Below, in pieces: positions 9,400 to 20,445 of a DNA stretch of 64,000 bases. A program made the translations under genes and the position numbers. Under the pieces are notes generated by a model. The model worked only from the letters and a program-made list of their open reading frames with translations. It did no database searches and had not been told where the DNA came from. Each line of letters begins with the position of its first letter. Within the stretch, counting starts at the first letter, position 1. This stretch comes from Semisulcospira habei. Taxonomy: Eukaryota; Mollusca; Gastropoda; Semisulcospiridae. The stretch covers positions 72,621,526 through 72,685,525 of the forward strand of contig BTPG01000006.1 of NCBI GenBank assembly GCA_036245525.1. Direction: 5' to 3'.

Positions 9400-12300
9400 T
9401 TTTGTTTCTTCAAAAACATTACCGATGACATGACTTTATGGAAGTGTCTACTACTTACTCAATTCTAGCCTAAGAACCCGTTGTGTTACCACACAACCCG
9501 GGAGGCACTCGGGGAACCCCGAGGGGGGCCGAGAGTTGGCCATTACTGCCCATCCGGTTCCGAGTCGTGACTAACCAGTCTACTTAGGCTCACGCTGTTC
9601 AGACGTGTTGCTCTAGCCTACGGACTTTGGGAATTTTGACCGGTTCACTGGTCTTCCGGACTTTGGCTTCTTCACTTGGCTTCTACTTCGTCGGCCCTGC
9701 CTGTTCCTCTGCGCGGCTCTGTCGTCCCCTCATCGTTGGCTGCTGCCCTCTTCGGCCTTTTGAGTGCCTGGGCTGCGCGTTGAGCGTCGCCGGGACTTAA
9801 CCCGGTCGTGCCTTGGGTGTTTGGACATTTCTCCCCCCGTTCCTGCTCCGGCGGAAAGATAAGGTAGCTGGGTTGGCCCTCGGCCGGTTCCCGGGCTGGG
9901 CACTGGTTTGAGCTGGCACGAGGGCAGTCTTTATCTTCGCTGTTGCTTGCGCACCAAAATTCTCGACTCTTAGCTTGGCGGGGCCCCTCGCGCCCGCGTC
10001 CACTCACCTTTCGGTTGATTGGTGTGGCATTGTTGGCGCTTACCTACTCACTTGTACCTTGTGCGATTTGGGGAATTTGTTATGCTCCAGGCCATGCCTT
10101 GACGCCATTATGTTGGTGGATGTGGCGGGCTCAGACGCTTACCTCGTTCCTGAATCTGTCATGAAATGCTTGTTTTTTTTTGTGCACCAGGACAACGCTG
10201 CTCGTCAGCAGGAGCACTGAGCCCGGCTGCTAGTGGTTGCAGGGGCCTATTGTTGCCCTGCAAGGAAGCGGAGGTTCCAGTGTCCGCCCGATAACCTCAA
10301 GGTCTGTCTCCCTGCGCCGGATGTGCCGCCGACCACGCTTGCAACGTCTGCTCCTCCTGGCCCGAACTGCGCTGGTCACAGCTACGCAGTTTCTACAGAC
10401 GCAAGCGGCCGACGCCTGTGGCTGCTTCGAGACCAGTCGAGACGCCATCCACCGTGCCCGGTGCTCCGACTGCTCGAGACCGCGACGACCTTGTGGAGAG
10501 AGCGCCACGCCGGACGCAGTAGGCTAGTGCACGGAGTGGGTTGATCGAGGCGGCCGCTTCCAGGAGGGAGCGCGCCTGGACAAGCCTTCTGACAGGCAGA
10601 GATCCCGCCTCGCCAAAGAGCCCGGTTCGGAGAGGCGCGCCTCACGCCGTCCCATGTCCTCTTCCGATCCCCACTTGTCTCCTTGGAAGCCCGCTGGCTC
10701 CTACATGGAGTCACCTCGCCGGCAGAGAGCCCACCTCGCCACAGAGCTCGGCTCGGAGAGACTTTCGCGCACTCGTCCAACGTCGCGGCGCGGCACGGAA
10801 TCCACCCGCCGCTCAAGATCTGCCCGTCCCTCTCGCTCCCTGCCAGGGTATCCACGCTTTCTGCGGACTGCCCGCCGTCTCCCCCCCCCCACTCACGAGA
10901 AGGATCTTCACTGGTGGTCGCTGGAAGACAGCTAGGAGTTCCTGTCCCGGCCACGGCTTCCGGCCTTCGTGACCTGTGCTATGCTGCTCAGCGCTCCTCC
11001 TGTCGGGTTCCTGGGACTCCGTATGCTTTGCCGTCCATAGATGTCCGCCCGGTTTCGGCTTGCCTTCGTCAGGACTGGTTCTCGGGACTCTCCCAGGCGT
11101 GCCTCTGCCCCCTGCCTGCTGTGGACCCGCACCCGGCTCTGCGTTTGGGATAGGTGACCTCGCTTGTCCGTAACTTCCTAGCCTGCGTGGGATTCTGGAG
11201 CTCCTGATCCAAGCCTTCATCCGTCGCTGCGAGGACTCCTGGCTCCCCTACTTGACGACCTGCCGCGGATTGCGCCCCGGTGATGAGGACTCTCCCGCGC
11301 CTTGCTTCCCTGGACAGCCCTGCTCTTCGGTGCGTTCGAGCAGACTGAGGAGACATCTAGGACCTTGGGCTTCGCAAGACACCTCCTCTTCGCTCCCGCC
11401 GGAGCTAGGCCATGGTTCTCGCCGTGTGATCTTCGACTCCGCCTGCAGCTTTGGACTACGCGTTCAGCCTGGACTTCCGACCTTGTCTCCAGGTCCCTGT
11501 GCGCTCGGCCTCCATGGAGTATCTCCGGTGCACTGGCGACGGAGTAGTTCCAGTTCGGGCGCTGCCGTTCGTCTCCTCCTCTGCCCTTGGGTCCTCACCG
11601 CTTCTTGGACGCAGTGGTACCTAGGTGCAGCCCCTGTCTCCCTGGCGTCTATCTACCTCGACGACCTCCTCCTGCGCACCTTGGACGCGACCAGACTGCG
11701 GACAGGGATGCCCTGATACGGCTGTGCTTGCGGTTCGGGTGACCGGTCACCACAAGTACGTCGGACCTCTCATCGTTTACAGGCTTCTCGAGAGTGCAAG
11801 CTATCGCTACAGCCCGCAACCCTCGACATGACGCGTCTACGAGGGAAGATGGCGAGTACTGTGCTCCTGGGCGGCGTCCATCGCCGCACCCCCCACCGAC
11901 CTAACCCCCAGCTTGCGGACTTTTTCCTCTGGCTCTTCAGAGACCACGGATGGCCTGTTGCGGACATGACTCTTCCGACTTGCTTACTGGTGGCTCTCGC
12001 CACGGTGGCCCGAGTTAGCGAGCTACACGCGCTTCAGCGCGCCCTGCCTGCCTGCAGCTTTGAGCAGACCTTCCGTACAGCTCCTTACGGACCCTGCATT
12101 CATTGCCATGACCATGTCTCCTTGGACTGCGCCACAGGTGATCACCTCACGGCTGCTGAGACGGACGTACTTTCCCCAGGAGACCAGGCAACAAGATCCT
12201 GTGCAAGCCCTACACGTTTACCTATGCCGTCACAAGCCATCCGGAGTGGACGCGCACGCGCACGCCTCTTCTGCCGTTAACCCGGCAGGACTGACGCTAC

Positions 12301-12727
12301 AGCCCAGACGATCTCTTCCTGGCTACGCTCAGTCATACGGTCCGCCTACCAGGATCCCTCCCCAAGGGAGCATAGAGGCTAAAAATACGTGCACACAAGG
12401 TACGCGCCATGGTCACGAACGTTGCGTTCGACTGGAACTGTGCCGTCATACACATCGTGGCTTCCGTGGGCTGGTGGGCAGAATCTACCTTCGCCTGCTT
12501 CTATCTCGGGGATCTGGCAGGCCAGCGAGACTCCTCGCGCTGGTGGGGGACATCACTGCGGCGCAACACTCCCTCCTGGCGCCTCAGGTATACACCGACC
12601 TAGGGTCGTCGGGAGTTTGCGGCAGGGAGGACGGCTCTTGGGCCCTAAGGGTGTGCTGGGGCACGGCACCCTCCTCCTGTTCGCAAATCTTCCATAAAGT
12701 CATGTCATCGGTAATGTTTTTGAAGAA
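9400..12727 (+). mobile_element. Decayed tyrosine-recombinase retroelement, DIRS-like
   Basis: The element is sharply GC-rich against AT-rich flanks. Its ends are inverted copies of each other: TTTCTTCAAAAACATTACCG plus ATGACATGACTTTATGGAA at the left (9400-9452) and the reverse complement at 12690-12727. Inverted terminal repeats and a 3'-terminal tyrosine recombinase gene on the + strand are typical of DIRS retrotransposons. The middle (about 9650-11750) has no intact frame; a LHWWSLEDS-like piece near 10905 could be an RNase H remnant, but reverse transcriptase motifs were not found. Alternatively, it is a non-autonomous derivative. Confidence 0.55.
11828..12603 (+). pseudogene. Tyrosine recombinase of DIRS type, frameshifted
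   Basis: Pieces of one recombinase lie in order but in different frames. Near 11833 is an N-terminal SAM-like piece RVYEGRWRVLCSWAAS. From about 11910 comes LADFFLWLFRDHG, then LVALATVARVSELHAL, the box with the first catalytic arginine. Near 12200 is DPVQALHVYLCRH. From about 12395 come the VRAMVTNVAFDWNC region and GWWAESTFACFYLGDL, which carries the candidate catalytic tyrosine (FYL). At least two frameshifts separate them, and the stretch normally joining the first two boxes seems deleted. The order and the SELHAL/ESTF-FYL motifs are characteristic of DIRS/Ngaro recombinases. Confidence 0.65.
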
Positions 12728-12790
12728 ACAAATTCATTTTTCTCTAAAAGGTATTTTTTCGAAAAATACTTACCGATGACATGACTCGGA
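12690..12790. repeat. Head-to-head junction of two element termini
   Basis: The right terminus of the upstream element (TCATGTCATCGGTAATG...GAAGAAACAAA) abuts the left terminus of the next (TTCATTTTTCTCTAAAAGG...TTACCGATGACATGAC). Both share the 15-base word TACCGATGACATGAC in opposite orientation, so the junction is itself an imperfect palindrome. Confidence 0.7.
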
Positions 12791-12961
12791 CGACCCTCCC
12801 ACCTGCCCCGCTCACCGCTGGTGAGCTAAGCATCCACGGCTTTACCAGCCAGTGCTGGCGCCTAGCACTTATAGTTCGCTTCCAGCTGCCAGCGAGATAA
12901 GGCGCCGCGAGGTCACATTCCACTCTCGCCCGCTCATTCTATTTATATCGCTTGCTACTGT

Positions 12962-13372
12962 GGGGTACACGGCGTGACCGGCGCTCTGCCGCTATAACAA
13001 CTACCTACACATTTGTATTCATAACACATCTCTGCCTACAGTGACTGTTGTGGAAGCAACATCGTTCGAAAGTTGAAATTCTCACCTACACACTGATACC
13101 AAATATGACAACATTACGACTTGCACTTGTGTAGCAGGTTATGGTGAAAATAAAGAGAACGGGAATTTGTTGATGTACGATGTCGGTGTTTGTTGTGAAA
13201 TTGACAAAGTTCCCACAGCCGTAACATGAAGACGCTACTTTTCCCAACGAAACACACTTCATGCATAAGGGTCAGCATGCCTACAGTAAGTATCACTTAC
13301 CGGATTTTGGATTCATGGTGGGGGACGAAAGCAGGAGGGTGGTTAATGAGGTCACTGACAGGTCGCGTGTTG
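12962..13372 (+). repeat. Inverted-repeat arm, copy 1
   Basis: The unit begins GGTACACGGCGTGACCGG and ends TGACAGGTCGCGTGTTGTG. It is followed directly by copy 2 in the same orientation with only scattered differences. Confidence 0.75.
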
Positions 13373-13780
13373 TGTGGTACACGGCGTGACCGGCGCTCTG
13401 CCGCTATAACAACTACCTACACATTTGTATTCATAACACAAATCTGCCTGAAGTGACTGTTGTGGAAGCAACATGGTTCAAAAGTTGAAATTCTCACCTA
13501 CACACTGATACCAAACATGACAACATTACGACTTACACTTGTGTAGCAGGTTATGGTAAAAATAAAGGGAACGGGAATTTGTTGATGTCGGTGTTTGTTG
13601 TGAAATTGACAAAGTTCCCACAGCCATAACACAAAGACGCTATTTTTCCCAACGAAACACACTTGCATGCATAAGGGTCAGCATGCCTACAGTAAGTATC
13701 ACTTACCGGATTTTGGATTCATAGTGGGGGACGGAAGCAGGAGGGTGGTTAATGAGGTCACTGACAGGTCGCGTGTTCTG
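13373..13780 (+). repeat. Inverted-repeat arm, copy 2 (tandem duplicate)
   Basis: This is a direct repeat of 12962-13372. It differs by small indels (for example the GTACGAT of copy 1 near 13176 is missing). The 3' end of the minus-strand RAG1-N-like frame runs into it. Confidence 0.75.
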
Positions 13781-14494
13781 GCATTTCTCGCCCGCAGCCG
13801 TCTCGGTACTCCACAGACTGCTATTGCCATCCCGAAATACGATCAGTCCATAACAGGTCACAAAATTCAACAGTGTTTTTAAACATACCTTGAGGTTTAA
13901 CACATTTTCTGACACACTAGACATAAGAACCGTTTTACGGGGAGTAGACGTCGGCGGAATAAAAACTTGTATACCACTATCACCTTCATTAGTGCTGTTA
14001 TCAGTGTCGGTGTTATGAGTGTCACATGCCGCGGATTGAAACGATCGTTTCTTTCCATGCCGGGAACCCCGCTTCGCTGGTCGTCCTCCTTTACCTAGCT
14101 GCATGAAGTGAACACACGCGACACATTCTTCAACACTCGTATTTGGATGGAACATGGTCCAAATGTGTTGTGATGAGGCAATATCAGACGCCGCATTTCG
14201 CGTTGTCTCCTCGGACACACGTGTTTCAGTCGAGTCTATCCGTTTCATCCGACAATAGCAACTCCGCCTACACATTGTTTTGGAGTGCATCATGTCTTTG
14301 TCTTCCTGGATATTAATTCCATAACACTTGTGGATTAAGTGTTCATAATTGATACAAAGAAATGACTTTTTATCCGTGTATCTCTTTTGTGATCTCTCGC
14401 CACATATTCTGCACAATGCATTAACTCTCATTGCATGGAACACACCTGTGTGTACACAGACTGCACGCGTTTCGTCAGACTCCATCATGATCAA
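13703..14494 (-). CDS. RAG1 N-terminal-like zinc-binding protein of a transposon
   Basis: The open frame is 263 residues. Residues 28-31 are CRICG-type (C28, C31). H70, C75 and C79/C81 follow in a HSKTMCRRSCYC pattern. HPNTSVEECVACVH supplies H116, C124, C127 and H129, then GGRPAKRG gives a basic patch. This order (CRICG, then LI-x-x-x-x-G-I-N-I before an H-x4-C, then HP...C-x2-C and a basic tail) matches the zinc-binding N-terminal region of RAG1, and the N-RAG-type proteins reported from mollusc transposons. No RAG1 core or DDE transposase is nearby. The last 120 residues are Ser/Thr-rich and run into an inverted-repeat arm, so the natural C-terminus may differ. The start chosen is the ATG at 14494; an upstream exon cannot be excluded. 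The role is unknown: DNA binding or dimerisation is inferred from RAG1. Confidence 0.65.
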   Translation of the reverse strand: MIMMESDETRAVCVHTGVFHAMRVNALCRICGERSQKRYTDKKSFLCINYEHLIHKCYGINIQEDKDMMHSKTMCRRSCYCRMKRIDSTETRVSEETTRNAASDIASSQHIWTMFHPNTSVEECVACVHFMQLGKGGRPAKRGSRHGKKRSFQSAACDTHNTDTDNSTNEGDSGIQVFIPPTSTPRKTVLMSSVSENVLNLKVCLKTLLNFVTCYGLIVFRDGNSSLWSTETAAGEKCQNTRPVSDLINHPPASVPHYESKIR

Positions 14495-14657
14495 AAGTTA
14501 AATCAAAAGTACATTTACAAGGTTGACTGTTAGTGTTACACTATTTCCCAAGAAAGAAACGTGGCTATCTCCTCAATAGTATCCGTGTAACTAAGCCCTT
14601 TCTTTCCCCAATGCCGGGAGTGTACACCAAGTCGGATGTCTGGAACTTGTCTGTCGA

Positions 14658-15062
14658 CACCTGTCAGTGACCTCATTAATTACCCTCCTGCTTCCGTCCC
14701 CCACCATGAACCCAAAATCCATTAAGTGATACGTACTGTAGGCATGCTAACCCTTATGCATGCAAGTGTGTTTCACTGGGAAAAGTAGCGTCTTTGTGTT
14801 ATGGCTGTGGGAACTTTGTCAATTTCACAATAAATTCTCGTTTTCGTACATCAACAAATTCCCGTTCTCTTTATTTTCACCATGACCTGCTACACAAGTG
14901 CAAGTCGTAATGTTGTCATGTTTGGTATCAGTGTGTAGGTGAGAATTTCAACATTTGAACGATGTTGCTTCCACAACAGTCACTTTAGGCAGAGATGTGT
15001 TATGAATACAAATGTGTAGGTAGTTGTTATAGCGGCAGAGAGCCGGTCACGCCGTGTACCGC
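14658..15062 (-). repeat. Inverted-repeat arm, copy 3 (inverted)
   Basis: This is the reverse complement of the unit at 12962-13372, including GGTATCAGTGTGTAGGTGAG and GCCGGTCACGCCGTGTACC. Together with copies 1 and 2 it brackets the RAG1-N-like gene. Confidence 0.75.
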
Positions 15063-15489
15063 TCAGTAGTGCGATATAAATAGAATGAGCGGGCGAGAGT
15101 GGAACTCGCGGCAGCCTTATCTCTCTGGCAGCTGGAAGCGAACTAAGTGTCCTATGGTAAAGGCGTGATCCTGACTGATTAGTCACACCGTGACTCGGAA
15201 CCGGATGGGCAGTAATGGGAGACAACTCTCGGCCCCCCTCGGGGTTCCCCGAGTGCCTCCCGGGTTGTGTGGTAACACAACAGGTTCTTAGGCTAGAATT
15301 GAGTAAGCAGTAGACACTTCCATAAAGTCATGTCATCGGTAAGTATTTTTCGAAAAAATACCTTTTAGAGAAAAATGAATTTTAATAATGAAAAATATGT
15401 GACCAGATTTATACTGATTTGATGAGACAGAAAATGTAGGTTTCTGCTTTAACCCTTTTCATTTGGAATACACCAGTGTGTGAAATAAG

Positions 15490-15570
15490 TTTGACTAAAA
15501 TAGTTCAAGGGTATGCAAAATAGCTTGGCACCTCTAGGCGCCAAGCTATTCTGGCACCACCCTTGAACTA
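15490..15570. repeat. Palindromic element, family A (A3)
   Basis: TAGTTCAAGGGT and GCAAAATAGCTTGGCACC pair with GGCGCCAAGCTATTCTGGC and ACCCTTGAACTA around CTCTA. Confidence 0.7.
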
Positions 15571-16345
15571 AAGCCTTTGGTCTATATCCTTATCTGTAAG
15601 TACTATAATGTAGCTTGCATATGGCAGTGTACAAATTTGAAACGTTTAGTCTCGGTATGATATAGGTTAACCTTTGTGTATTCAACATTACTGTGCCATA
15701 AAACAGTATGGTAAGAAGATATCTGTGTGACCTATCTGTCAGATTAGAGTAATTTATTTAGGGTGCTGCTTTTGATGTAAGTAGAAACGTTTGTTTTCTG
15801 TTCCTTTTAACAGAATGTTCAGAAATGTACCTGTTCACTATGCCAGCATGAACCTGTGGGAAGAAAACTTGAAGTCAATATTTTATTTTGCTATTCAGGT
15901 TTGTAATTTGTGCATAGCTTCCTGCTACATGTTCTGCGCATTGAGTTATATTATAAATATGAGAAATGCCCATATAAATACTATGTATTATTAAAATGTT
16001 CTGGTATTTAGATCTTTTCTGTCTGGTGTGTCAGTTTTTTTCCATACATACATACATGTACACTGTAGTTTGGATGCATCTTTTGTTCAAAGTTGAACCA
16101 TAAACAACTCATTTATTTCTGAAAATACGTTTTGTACAATGGACGCATTTTGTCAGACGTTTTGTGAAAAATTAAACTGTTCTTGTTTCATGTCCTCATT
16201 TTAGACTGTGTTCAGTTTGACATTTTAATTGTAGACAATTAACTGGAAAATGCTCATAGCTAAATTTGCTGGGTCCGTCTCATCTTCCTGAATTAGTGGC
16301 TGGAAATCCTCTGATTTGCAAACCTGAATTGGTCATACATGTATT

Positions 16346-16427
16346 TTAGCTCTTTCGAGAAGTGCCACATCCGGATTTGCGGCTTTACGCCGCGAATCCG
16401 GATGTGGCACATCTTTAAAGAGTTAAA
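16346..16427. repeat. Palindromic element, family E (E3)
   Basis: The ends are TTAGCTCTTT and AAAGAGTTAA. The arms TGCCACATCCGGATTTGCGG and its near-exact complement meet at a GCTTTACGC centre. Confidence 0.7.
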
Positions 16428-17285
16428 AACCTATGAAAAGCAGCAGGAGCTGGATCAACTGTCATAGTTCAAGAGAAGTGTCTGGTTAGCTTCATGCCTG
16501 GACTGTCAGCAAGCTAATTACGATAGGCACTGTCGATGAGTTTTTTTTTTTTTTCAGTCAGTCTATCTCCCACAAATAAAGGTTACATGGGAAGTGTTTA
16601 ATTGGCTATGTTGAGAATACATGTATGCATCTGTGCCAAAAGGAAATGCAAAAAAAAATGAAATGTATAGTGGAAAGATATAAGAATGAAATTCATTTTG
16701 TGAACTATCTCAAAGTATGTTTCATATGTGTTATGTTCAGCCGCCGTGAGATGGCCTTAGTTGCCTGCTCGGCGTTAAACCCAAATAACTATTTGTTCAG
16801 AGGCGAGGGTGGTTTTTTAGATGGGGGGGGGGGGGGGGGGGGGGGGTAGGTGTTGTTTGGTTGGGGGGGGGGGGGGGGGGGGGCGGTTGGGTGGTTTTGG
16901 GGGAGGAAAACCTGACAAAGCTGGTTTTGACAAAGGCTCATATGTTTATTATGCTAAGATTTAATCTGATTACAATCAAAATCCCATGTATAGAAAGAAA
17001 TGAGCTTAGAAAGGACAATACGACACACTTTATAAATTGTATTGCAATTGTCCTTTCTAAATACGTTTTCTTCTTGGGATTTTCTTTGCGTTTCACATGC
17101 TTAGCCATCACCTTTTTCATCTGGATTTCAGATTACGTTACAGCACAAGTGCCTTGTTCATATGCCTCGATGCTCTTGATTGTTATTCTGCCCAAGAACG
17201 CGCGCGTTAGTGATGTGCGAGTTTGAGAGAGAGTAGTGAAAATATTGGAGGTGATAAAAGCAGAATTTGCAGAGAAAATTTTCTT

Positions 17286-17496
17286 TAACTCATTCAGCAC
17301 TGACACACCACAGCAAGATATGGCTTGACCATGATAGTTCAAGGGTGGTTCCAAAATAGCTTGGCGCCTATAGGCGCCAAGCTGTTCTGGCACCACCCTT
17401 TAACTATCATGGTTGATCTGTTTCCTGAATTATAATGCAGTCCTCGGAGGACAACTACAAAATGTGGGCATTTTATGCCTGGTCCACAATGAGTTA
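17286..17496. repeat. Complete family A element with TTAACTCATT ends (A4)
   Basis: The left end is TTAACTCATTCAGC and the right end AATGAGTTAA, giving about 210 bp. The central hairpin 17323-17418 has CCATGATAGTTCAAGG, AATAGCTTGGCGCC and the complementary GGCGCCAAGCTGTTCTGG and ACTATCATGG. To its right is GTCCTCGGAGGACAACT, also found beside other family A copies (inverted at 19640). This is the best copy for defining the whole element. Confidence 0.75.
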
Positions 17497-17763
17497 AATG
17501 ATTGATTGGCGTAAATATTTGTGTGCATTTGCACAACGGAGGTGGGTGACCAATGTAAACTTAATACTTTTTTTTAGGTCTAGATGTTTGTTTTTGTTGG
17601 TCTCACTAATTTTTAGCATGCATTCATGTGGGATTACTTGAAGTCTTTATCATGTCAATCTGCCTTCAAATTACAACAGTGAGTGATACCATGCATGTGC
17701 TACTAATTACATTGTATGCAAATTCTGCAGTTGCAACATCCGCCATAGAAAATTGTAACTGCT

Positions 17764-17852
17764 TAATTTGCTTAACATCTTCAAGACGTGCTGCATCCGG
17801 ATATGGGGCTTTGTGCAGTTATCTGGATGCGGCACGTCTCGAGCGAGTTAGT
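17764..17852. repeat. Palindromic element, family E (E2)
   Basis: TCAAGACGTGCTGCATCCGG on the left pairs with ATCTGGATGCGGCACGTCTC on the right. It is the same arm type as 540-620, with ends decayed to TTAACATC and GCGAGTTA. Confidence 0.65.
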
Positions 17853-18019
17853 GCCCTTACTCATGGATTGTTGGCTCAATACATGAATTTCATAAACAAT
17901 TGATGCTCACGCATTCACATTGCTAACTCTAATACTGCCAGCAGCTGACAATGTCTCTGAAGATAATAGTATATTCATGAAATCTATCAGACTGATCCAC
18001 AATGATATAAATAAGGCTG

Positions 18020-18086
18020 GCATGAGGCATAGATCTTCATCAGCCCCAGCAACTGTGGGGGCTCATTAGGATCTATGCCTCTTGCA
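18020..18086. repeat. AGGCATAGAT-family palindrome (B6)
   Basis: GAGGCATAGATCTTCATCAG and its partner CTCATTAGGATCTATGCCTC fold around CCCAGCAACTGTGGGGG. Confidence 0.7.
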
Positions 18087-19216
18087 TTTGGTCCCTGTGT
18101 TCGTGCCAGGAAGGGCTGCTTGTTTGTACACTTTTGGTCATCGGTAGGGATTTTTGAGGAAATTTCCTCACCTCGAACTGCCAACGACAGTCAAAGGGTT
18201 ACGGTTCTAAAGTAAGAAAGACTTACTCGGGATGAGCCCACACTGTACCAGCGTAAAAATAGAGGCAAATACTGTTACTTTGAACCAGTTTATTACTGTA
18301 TCTGCCATTTCAGCACATTTCACGCAAAAAAAAAAAAAACCATTGTAATGTATATCAACAGGAGGGTTTACACAAAGTAGATGGTTTTCTCCATGATAAT
18401 TGTCAACTCATGTGATATATTATCTGTGCCGTATTTACAGATAAGTGGGACTAGAATGGGTCAATTGAACAGATGAACAAATAAAATTGACAAGGTGAAA
18501 TGGTGTGTTTGTGTGTATTTGTGTGCATTTGCGTACATTGTTTATAAAAGATCCTGTGGCTCATTTACAATATTACCGCTTACAATTCCAATCATCAAAC
18601 ACACCCCGCAAAAATGCTGAATCAGAATTATCACTATCAGCATCAATGCACTCTCAAACAAACTGCAGGCTACAGTCGAGAAATGTCTTTCACAGCATGC
18701 ACAATAAAATACTAATCTCTTCTGTTCCAGAATCATTGCAATTGTTGCCATCTGGTAGTACACGAGCCATACATGCAAACAACCATAGTCTGTACAATAC
18801 CCTTCGTAAATATGTACAAAATTGACAAGAAAATTGACTATGATTAAACAAGATGTATAGTTTACAAAAGAAGGGGGAAAAAAGCCTACAAAGAGAGCCA
18901 GATCTGGAAACTGCAAAACAAATGAAAGTCATTTGTGTTGCATTATACACATTAAGTTATGTACAGAGTGGGTGGTATTTACGTGAAAATCAAAATGTGC
19001 TGGTCTGTGATTTAGACCTTACTACCTACGGCAACAAGGTCCAAAAATCACCAACCAGCACACAGGAGATTGTTGGTCTTTATTTACACAAAGAGATCAG
19101 ACAATTTTACAAAAAGCTGATGAAAACTGTGCGATCGTCATAAAGGTCCTCTGGCCTATGTGAAATTTAACATTTTTTATCCCGATACACCGATTGCTTG
19201 AAATAAGTTTGACTTG

Positions 19217-19328
19217 CAGTTCAAGGGTGGTGCCAAAATAGCTTACAGTTCAAGGGTGGTGCCAAAATAGCTTGGTGCCTGAGGCACCAAGCTATTCTGG
19301 CACCACCCTTGAACTAAAATGGTTGATC
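19217..19328. repeat. Family A palindrome with duplicated left arm (A5)
   Basis: CAGTTCAAGGGTGGTGCC with AAAATAGCTT occurs twice in tandem (19217 and 19246) before the loop CTGAG. The single right arm CAAGCTATTCTGGCACCACC then follows. The loop-proximal arms are GGTGCC/GGCACC, not the common GGCGCC, and both sides agree. Confidence 0.7.
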
Positions 19329-19672
19329 TTTCTCCTGATCTGTAATGTAGCCTTCGTAGGACAATATGCCAATTTTTTTTTTAATCAGTCACAAGATGTA
19401 ATATGTTAAACTTCACCTATCGAGTACATCCACAAGTGCTGACAAACACACTATTGTCATTTGACAGTTCTTTGGTTAGAAACACAAATACTAAGCAAAA
19501 AAATCCTTTTCACGAACGAACATTTTGCAAAGGGTCGTGATAAGATTCTGCCCTTTTGCGAAGTACTTGTTTGTGAAAATGAATCTAAATGAATCTGTTA
19601 ACGCGTGCCCGAGGTACGAAATACCCACATTTTGGAGTTATCCTCGGAGGACTGCATTACAATTCTGGAGCC

Positions 19673-19767
19673 AGATCGACCAAGATAGTTCAAGGGTGGT
19701 GGCAGAATAGCTTGGCGCCTATAGGCGCCAGGCTATTCTGCCACCACCCTTGAACTATCATGGTCGA
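19673..19767. repeat. Family A palindrome (A6)
   Basis: The stem reads GATCGACCAAGATAGTTC, then GGTGGTGGCAGAATAGC, and its complement GCTATTCTGCCACCACC. Where sister copies have GGTGCC, this one has GGTGGC, and the opposite arm carries the matching change. Confidence 0.75.
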
Positions 19768-20445
19768 GCCATATGCTGCTGTAGTGTATCACGGGCAGAA
19801 TGAGTTAATCACATTGTGCATGCAGCCAGCAGTACCTGTGGCTGCACCCACCAGGGGGTTACTATAATATCACCATCCATTGCAGGGTTTCTGTGAAAAC
19901 TATCACCAGTCGTATGGATTATTTACATCATTACTGTACAGACTAAAAAAAAAAACAAACAAAAAAAAACTGTACAGACTAAAGACAGCGAGATTCCTTC
20001 AGAGTCGCTTGTGCAGACTAGTGGTCATGATAATCTTGTCAGTGTTCTCCGAGTGCCCCTCAAAGTTTGCAATCTGGTTAGCGGCCTTCGCATCAATTTA
20101 TATAGATTCTAATATGCTTTACAAAATGTGTACATATTCACACGATTCTTGAATTAACCCAAAGATTTGTACAGTACATTTCAAGAATGATTACCTCCCT
20201 TCATGACGAAGTTCATGAACTAAACTAGAACTTCCTGTACACGAACATGAACACAATACATGAACTTCTGCTTCCCTCTTGTGAACCAATTTTTAGTCAA
20301 ACAGAAATCTGTTCATGTCAATAAGCACCACATGAAAATACAAGTTAACCTGTCAACAAAATCCACAGCAAAAGAGATTTTCAAAGTTGCGCAATTGTCG
20401 ACTGGTCATTCTCAGTCTGCCATTTTGCAGATCCATATATACAGT

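Larger units (their letters stand above)
12727..15380. mobile_element. Long-inverted-repeat element carrying a RAG1-N-like gene
   Basis: The left terminus 12727-12786 (TTCATTTTTCTCTAAAAGG, then TACTTACCGATGACATGAC) recurs inverted at 15318-15380. Further in, 12860-13372 (through ATAAATAGAATGAGCGGGCG on the complementary strand) matches 14658-15145 inverted, so the arms are about 500 bp. A direct extra copy of part of the left arm lies at 13373-13780. The only sizeable frame between the arms is the zinc-binding gene on the minus strand. The outer right arm (15160-15350) is also an inverted match to 9420-9590, so the two neighbouring elements share ends or form one composite. Confidence 0.65.

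Noticed and set aside
9672..11716. Many overlapping open frames of 60-190 residues on both strands
   Set aside because: High GC content lowers stop frequency in all frames. Apart from the recombinase pieces further on, none shows conserved motifs.
18505..18950. Open frames on both strands of about 100 residues
   Set aside because: No motif, no splice context, and composition is that of AT-rich non-coding DNA; possibly 3' untranslated sequence of the minus-strand gene.
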